Positions 7,044 through 7,674 of a stretch of 7,674 nucleotides of DNA are shown in pieces. The stretch spans positions 1-7,674 of the forward strand of contig JAUILW010000139.1 in assembly GCA_030432795.1 (NCBI GenBank), read 5' to 3'. The stretch's first letter is position 1, and each line of letters begins with the position of its first letter. Both the position numbers and the translations under genes were made by a program. The notes beneath the pieces were generated by a model. The model was given only the letters and a program-made list of their open reading frames with translations. It searched no databases and was not told where the DNA came from. This stretch comes from Gammaproteobacteria bacterium (lineage in GTDB: Bacteria; Pseudomonadota; Gammaproteobacteria; Pseudomonadales; Azotimanducaceae).

Positions 7044-7587
7044 CCAGCGATGCTTCGAGATCCAGCAAGGAATCCAGGCGCTCCTGAAGCGGCGTTTCGC
7101 TGAAGCGCTCGGCAAGCTCCAGATACACGCCATAATGCCGCGCCTCCGACTCGCATAACCCCAGGTAAAACGCGGCAAGCTCGGCATCGAGCACCGGTGC
7201 CAGGCGCATGAATCGCTCGCAGGAACGTGCTTCGACCACCGCCCCGACCAGCAGCACATCCACCAGCCGCGCAGGTTCGTGATTGCGTACCCAGGCTCGC
7301 AGATCGCCGGCATAGCGGGCGGCATCCACGTGCCGATAGGCGATACCGCGCTTGCGCATGATGCCGAGCACCTGCTCGAAGTGGCGCAGCTCCTCTCGGG
7401 CAAGTTTGGACATGCGCAGCAGAAGCTCCGGATGCTCTGTGTAGCGGTACAGCAGGCTGAGCGCTGTCCCCGCCGCCTTTTTCTCGCAGTTGGCGTGATC
7501 GATGAGCAGCACATCGAGATGCTCGGGCACGGCGTCTAGCCAGGCGTCCGGCGTCTCGCAACGGAGAAACTCCTCGACCGGCTTCAT
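6994..7587 (-). CDS. miaE: tRNA 2-methylthio-N6-isopentenyladenosine-37 hydroxylase MiaE
   Basis: Non-haem diiron monooxygenase that uses O2 to hydroxylate the isopentenyl group of ms2i6A at position 37 of tRNAs reading UNN codons. The 197 aa form a four-helix-bundle ferritin-like protein. The expected iron ligands are present: E35 in HANCEKKA, E66 and H69 in AREELRHFE, E119 in VGAVVEARSCERF, and E148 and H151 in ESEARHY. Start choice: the ATG at 7587 gives the usual MiaE N-terminus (KPVEEFLRCETPDAWLD) and lies one base after the stop of an upstream frame. An ATG at 7653 would add 22 residues (beginning MPTSINVRW) unlike the family and overlapping that upstream frame. No strong ribosome site is seen, which fits translational coupling. 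Its 3' end overlaps lpxH tail to tail by 50 bases. Confidence 0.93.
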   Translation of the reverse strand: MKPVEEFLRCETPDAWLDAVPEHLDVLLIDHANCEKKAAGTALSLLYRYTEHPELLLRMSKLAREELRHFEQVLGIMRKRGIAYRHVDAARYAGDLRAWVRNHEPARLVDVLLVGAVVEARSCERFMRLAPVLDAELAAFYLGLCESEARHYGVYLELAERFSETPLQERLDSLLDLEASLVTRSDAAFRFHSGVPG

Positions 7588-7588
7588 G

Positions 7589-7674
7589 TCACTGTGCAGA
7601 AACGCGATAGCTGTGCTCGTAGTGGGCCAGCGCACGTTGATAGATGTCGGCATCGATACGCCGCAGAAGCATCA
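7589..7674 (-). CDS. C-terminal end of an unidentified upstream gene (cut by window edge)
   Basis: The minus strand has an open frame entering from the right edge and ending in TGA at 7591-7589. The last 27 residues begin MLLRRIDADIY and end HSYRVSAQ. The tail has plausible protein composition (IDADIYQRALAHYEHSYRV looks helical). The stop followed by C and then the miaE ATG (TGACATG) is a typical operon junction. Too little is visible to name the product, and an open run of this length in GC-rich DNA could also be chance. The ATG at 7672-7670 is probably internal, not the start. Confidence 0.4.
   Translation of the reverse strand, partial: MLLRRIDADIYQRALAHYEHSYRVSAQ

Overview
The window looks like chromosomal DNA of a GC-rich, Gram-negative, probably marine or halotolerant gammaproteobacterium. 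LpxH (lipid A synthesis) and a TonB-dependent receptor require an outer membrane. LpxH and MiaE together fit the Gammaproteobacteria. A BCCT transporter and an EctR/CosR-like MarR regulator suggest life under changing salinity. Species assignment is not possible from the sequence alone. I see no rRNA, tRNA, CRISPR array, insertion sequence or other mobile element.

Left part (1-5482, minus strand): three genes are read right to left and tightly packed, so they are very likely one operon. They are a TonB-dependent receptor (860 aa), a TPR-repeat/sulfotransferase fusion (about 660 aa) and a BCCT-family secondary transporter cut by the left edge (303 residues visible). The receptor stop lies 10 bases before the chosen GTG start of the sulfotransferase. 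The sulfotransferase stop overlaps the transporter start as ATGA.

Middle (5483-5829): a comparatively AT-rich divergent intergenic region of 347 bases. It carries short inverted repeats built on ATGCA/TGCAT that may be operators. No textbook promoter is obvious.

Right part (5830-7674): a MarR-family regulator on the plus strand resembles the ectoine/compatible-solute regulators EctR and CosR. Its stop overlaps the start of lpxH as ATGA. lpxH converges with, and overlaps by 50 bases, a minus-strand miaE gene (tRNA ms2i6A37 hydroxylase). Upstream of miaE, the last 27 codons of another minus-strand frame run off the right edge and stop one base before the miaE ATG.

Working model (inference): the MarR protein senses osmotic or solute status and controls the divergent operon. 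That operon would bring a solute across the outer membrane (receptor) and inner membrane (BCCT carrier), with the PAPS-dependent sulfotransferase possibly modifying a small molecule or polymer. The combination is the most interesting aspect of the window. The rest is housekeeping in an unusual arrangement.
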